A DNA stretch of 7,405 nt. Source: Candidatus Tariuqbacter arcticus. Its GTDB lineage: Bacteria; Electryoneota; Tariuqbacteria; Tariuqbacterales; Tariuqbacteraceae. This document shows, in pieces, positions 5,801 through 7,405 of the stretch (position 1 is the first letter of the stretch; each line of letters opens with the position of its first letter). The position numbers and the translations under genes are program-made. The notes under the pieces are model-generated. The model saw nothing but the letters and a program-made list of their open reading frames with translations. It made no database searches and was not told where the DNA came from. The stretch covers positions 1-7,405 of the forward strand of contig JABMRZ010000520.1 of assembly GCA_013202315.1 (NCBI GenBank), given 5' to 3'.

Positions 5801-7296
5801 ATGAGCTGCCTGAAGCCGCCGCTCAATTTAAGATACCACCCCCCCCGCATCCCTATAAATGGTCTGATAATGTATGGATTGCGGAGAATGGGGATTGGCT
5901 GGCGCTTTATCGTCCATTAAATCTGGGACTGATTTTCTTCCATCGTAAATATTTCACAGGATCGCCCCATAGTCTCTGGAATTATGTTCCTGACAGGATG
6001 TTAGATAGAATGATAACCGAGAGATTCCTAATTCCACATATTGAAGATATGGATACTCTGGAACATAACCGGCTTATCGAAGACGCCAGGGAAGGAACCT
6101 TCAGATTCATCTGCGTTATTCCCACTAACGCCTGCGATATGAAATGCGCTTATTGTCATCAGCGCCCTCCTAAAAGCAAAGAAGCGGCGATGACCCTGGC
6201 GGAAATTGAATCCGGGTTGGATAAATGCGCCCGGCTCTGCGATGATGCCGCTAAACCGGTCGATATACTGCTATACGGCGGAGAACCCCTGAACGCTTTC
6301 CATATCACAGAGAAAATCTTGAAACTGACTGAGAAGAGTAGGGGACTATTCAAAAGCGAAGTGCGGCTGTCTTTCACAACTTCAGGCTTGGGAATGACTT
6401 CTGAAAGGGCGGAAACCCTCGCCCGCCGAAATGTCTTTGTCATCGTTTCCATCGACGGTCCCCCCGAATGCAATGATAAAGTGCGCATCGCTCCGAACCG
6501 TGAAAGCGCCTTTTCCGAAGCTGAGAAAGCGTATTTCCTCCTGAAGGAATGCGGCTGCCGCACAGGATTGTCGGTAACTATTGGTAGACATAATATTCAC
6601 AAATTTACCCGCAATTTGGAATATTTACTCGACCGTTTCCCAGCCAACGACATCGGTTTGAACGCCTTCCTGCATCCGCTTGACAGCCGCCCAAATCCTT
6701 TTCAAGCGAGTTGGGAGGAGGCTTTCCGCGCCTTCACGGAAGGATTTATCATTACAACCGAATATGGACTCTACGCCGAACAGCCCTTCCGCCGCTTGAA
6801 GCCGTTTGTCTTCCGCCAGCCGTTGTTGAAGGACTGTTCTTCCCCCGGCGAAAGGCTGGTCTTGACGCCGGGCGGGAAACTGGGCTTCTGTGATTCCTGC
6901 TATCCCGAAAATCGATATTTCTATCCCCTCGACAGCTTCCCCGGCAGGGATAATCCCGATTACCAATTGTGGGCAGGCTTGTCTTCGCCGGAGATGCCCT
7001 TCTGCCGGGAATGCCCGGCGATGACCGTTTGCGGCGGAGCCTGCCGGTTCGACGCCTATAAAGCCAGCGGCAAATTGGACGGGGTCGACCCCCAGCGCTG
7101 TAAGTTCGAAATCGCCCTGCTCTATTGGATGATTTGGCGCTTGTTCGATTGCATTTCCGATATTAATGAACCATACTTTTTCCCCGAAGAGTCCGACAGA
7201 AAACTGCTTTTCAGAAATGTAGTCTTGGATTCCGACAACCAGCCCTTCACCGCCGGCAGCTATTCCGATACAAAAAATCTAACCAAAAATATTTGA
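5776..7296 (+). CDS. Radical SAM/SPASM protein with N-terminal accessory domain
   Basis: The product is 506 residues from GTG 5776 (519 if ATG 5737 is used). Residues 1-105 form a separate N-terminal region with a proline run (PPPP near 22-25), then hydrophobic strands and helices ending at LIEDAREGTFRF. It precedes the rSAM core, as in peptide maturases with a leader-binding or winged-helix domain (HxsB and sulfatase-maturase-like groups). The core has C120, C124 and C127 (NACDMKCAYCHQ), GGEP at 168-171 and SIDGPP near 225-230. The SPASM region has C354, C372, C375, C410-x2-C413-x5-C419-x3-C423 and C442. That is enough for two auxiliary [4Fe-4S] clusters, with one cysteine (C375) beyond the usual seven. 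About 60 residues follow the last cysteine. Modification of a peptide or protein is the likeliest role from family knowledge; the substrate is unknown. A run of eight C (5839-5846) lies near the 5' end. The gene overlaps the preceding one by 25 bases, and no terminator follows. Confidence 0.92.
   Translation: MHYDFFRLNELPEAAAQFKIPPPPHPYKWSDNVWIAENGDWLALYRPLNLGLIFFHRKYFTGSPHSLWNYVPDRMLDRMITERFLIPHIEDMDTLEHNRLIEDAREGTFRFICVIPTNACDMKCAYCHQRPPKSKEAAMTLAEIESGLDKCARLCDDAAKPVDILLYGGEPLNAFHITEKILKLTEKSRGLFKSEVRLSFTTSGLGMTSERAETLARRNVFVIVSIDGPPECNDKVRIAPNRESAFSEAEKAYFLLKECGCRTGLSVTIGRHNIHKFTRNLEYLLDRFPANDIGLNAFLHPLDSRPNPFQASWEEAFRAFTEGFIITTEYGLYAEQPFRRLKPFVFRQPLLKDCSSPGERLVLTPGGKLGFCDSCYPENRYFYPLDSFPGRDNPDYQLWAGLSSPEMPFCRECPAMTVCGGACRFDAYKASGKLDGVDPQRCKFEIALLYWMIWRLFDCISDINEPYFFPEESDRKLLFRNVVLDSDNQPFTAGSYSDTKNLTKNI
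5839..5846 (+). repeat. Homopolymer run of eight C inside the last rSAM gene
   Basis: An uninterrupted C8 tract encodes part of the proline run near the start of the second SPASM protein. The frame is open on both sides in this copy. Tracts of this length can slip in replication or sequencing, and a one-base change would abolish the enzyme about 20 codons after its start. Confidence 0.9.
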
Positions 7297-7324
7297 AATT
7301 TGCTATAAATATTTGCAACAGAGA

Positions 7325-7342
7325 ACACAGAGATACACAAGG
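7325..7342. repeat. Half copy of the palindromic intergenic repeat
   Basis: These 18 bases match 14 of 18 positions of 3924-3941, the left arm of the palindrome between the molybdoenzyme and TIM-barrel genes, including the shared core CAGAGAT and CACAA. No matching right arm is present before the window ends. It lies 28 bases after the stop codon of the last complete gene, again in a spacer. Confidence 0.55.
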
Positions 7343-7400
7343 CTAAAGGGTAAAGAATCAGTATAATTAACAGGGATTAAGGGGAAGAAAGGGATAAAAA

Positions 7401-7405
7401 ATGCA
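7401..7405 (+). CDS. Possible start of a further gene, cut by the window edge
   Basis: ATG at 7401 is preceded by AAAGGGA (7388-7394) with a spacing of 6 bases, which is a good ribosome binding site. Only the first codon and two bases are inside the window, so no product can be named. If real, it would follow the last SPASM gene by about 100 bases on the same strand. Confidence 0.35.

Noticed and set aside
6159..6563. Open frame of 134 codons on the - strand
   Set aside because: It is antisense to the rSAM core of the second SPASM gene and reads as low-complexity, serine- and arginine-rich sequence, typical of a shadow frame.
7297..7400. Rho-independent terminator after the last SPASM gene
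   Set aside because: No GC-rich stem followed by a T run is visible. The region holds the half repeat and AT-rich sequence only.

Overview
The window holds five complete genes, all on the + strand, and possibly the first codon of a sixth at the right edge. Three of the five are radical SAM (rSAM) enzymes with [4Fe-4S] clusters. The fourth is a large molybdopterin (Mo/W-bisPGD) oxidoreductase with a predicted Fe-S cluster, and the fifth is a TIM-barrel protein of the sugar-phosphate isomerase/epimerase type. Such a concentration of oxygen-sensitive Fe-S enzymes points to an anaerobic bacterium. Coding DNA has a medium GC content by eye, while the spacers are very AT-rich and carry degenerate heptamer tracts and a palindromic repeat. 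I associate such spacers with genomes of uncultivated bacteria, but nothing here fixes a phylum.

Layout. 1-251 is an AT-rich leader with two tracts of A-rich heptamer repeats, a candidate sigma70-type promoter and an inverted repeat around the first start codon. 252-1574 encodes a cobalamin-binding-type rSAM protein. 1575-1656 is a T-rich spacer with degenerate heptamers in the opposite orientation. 1657-3858 (GTG start) encodes the molybdopterin oxidoreductase. 3859-3953 plus the first bases of the next reading frame form a spacer with an imperfect palindromic repeat. 3954-4778 encodes the TIM-barrel protein, whose start is uncertain. 4757-5800 and 5776-7296 encode two rSAM/SPASM proteins. 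7297-7405 is a spacer with a second, half copy of the palindromic repeat and a possible start of the next gene.

How the genes may work together. The last three genes overlap each other by 22 and 25 bases, so they are almost certainly co-transcribed and translationally coupled. The first two lie just upstream in the same direction with gaps under 100 bases and may belong to the same unit. No gene matches a named pathway that I recognise. The set consists of two SPASM-type rSAM enzymes (a class dominated by peptide and protein maturases), one B12-type rSAM enzyme, one molybdoenzyme and one isomerase-like enzyme. This fits either biosynthesis of an unknown small molecule or peptide-derived cofactor, or a molybdoenzyme with its own dedicated rSAM maturases. 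I see no precursor peptide gene in the window, so a RiPP assignment remains open. No RNA gene, CRISPR array, insertion sequence or convincing rho-independent terminator was found.
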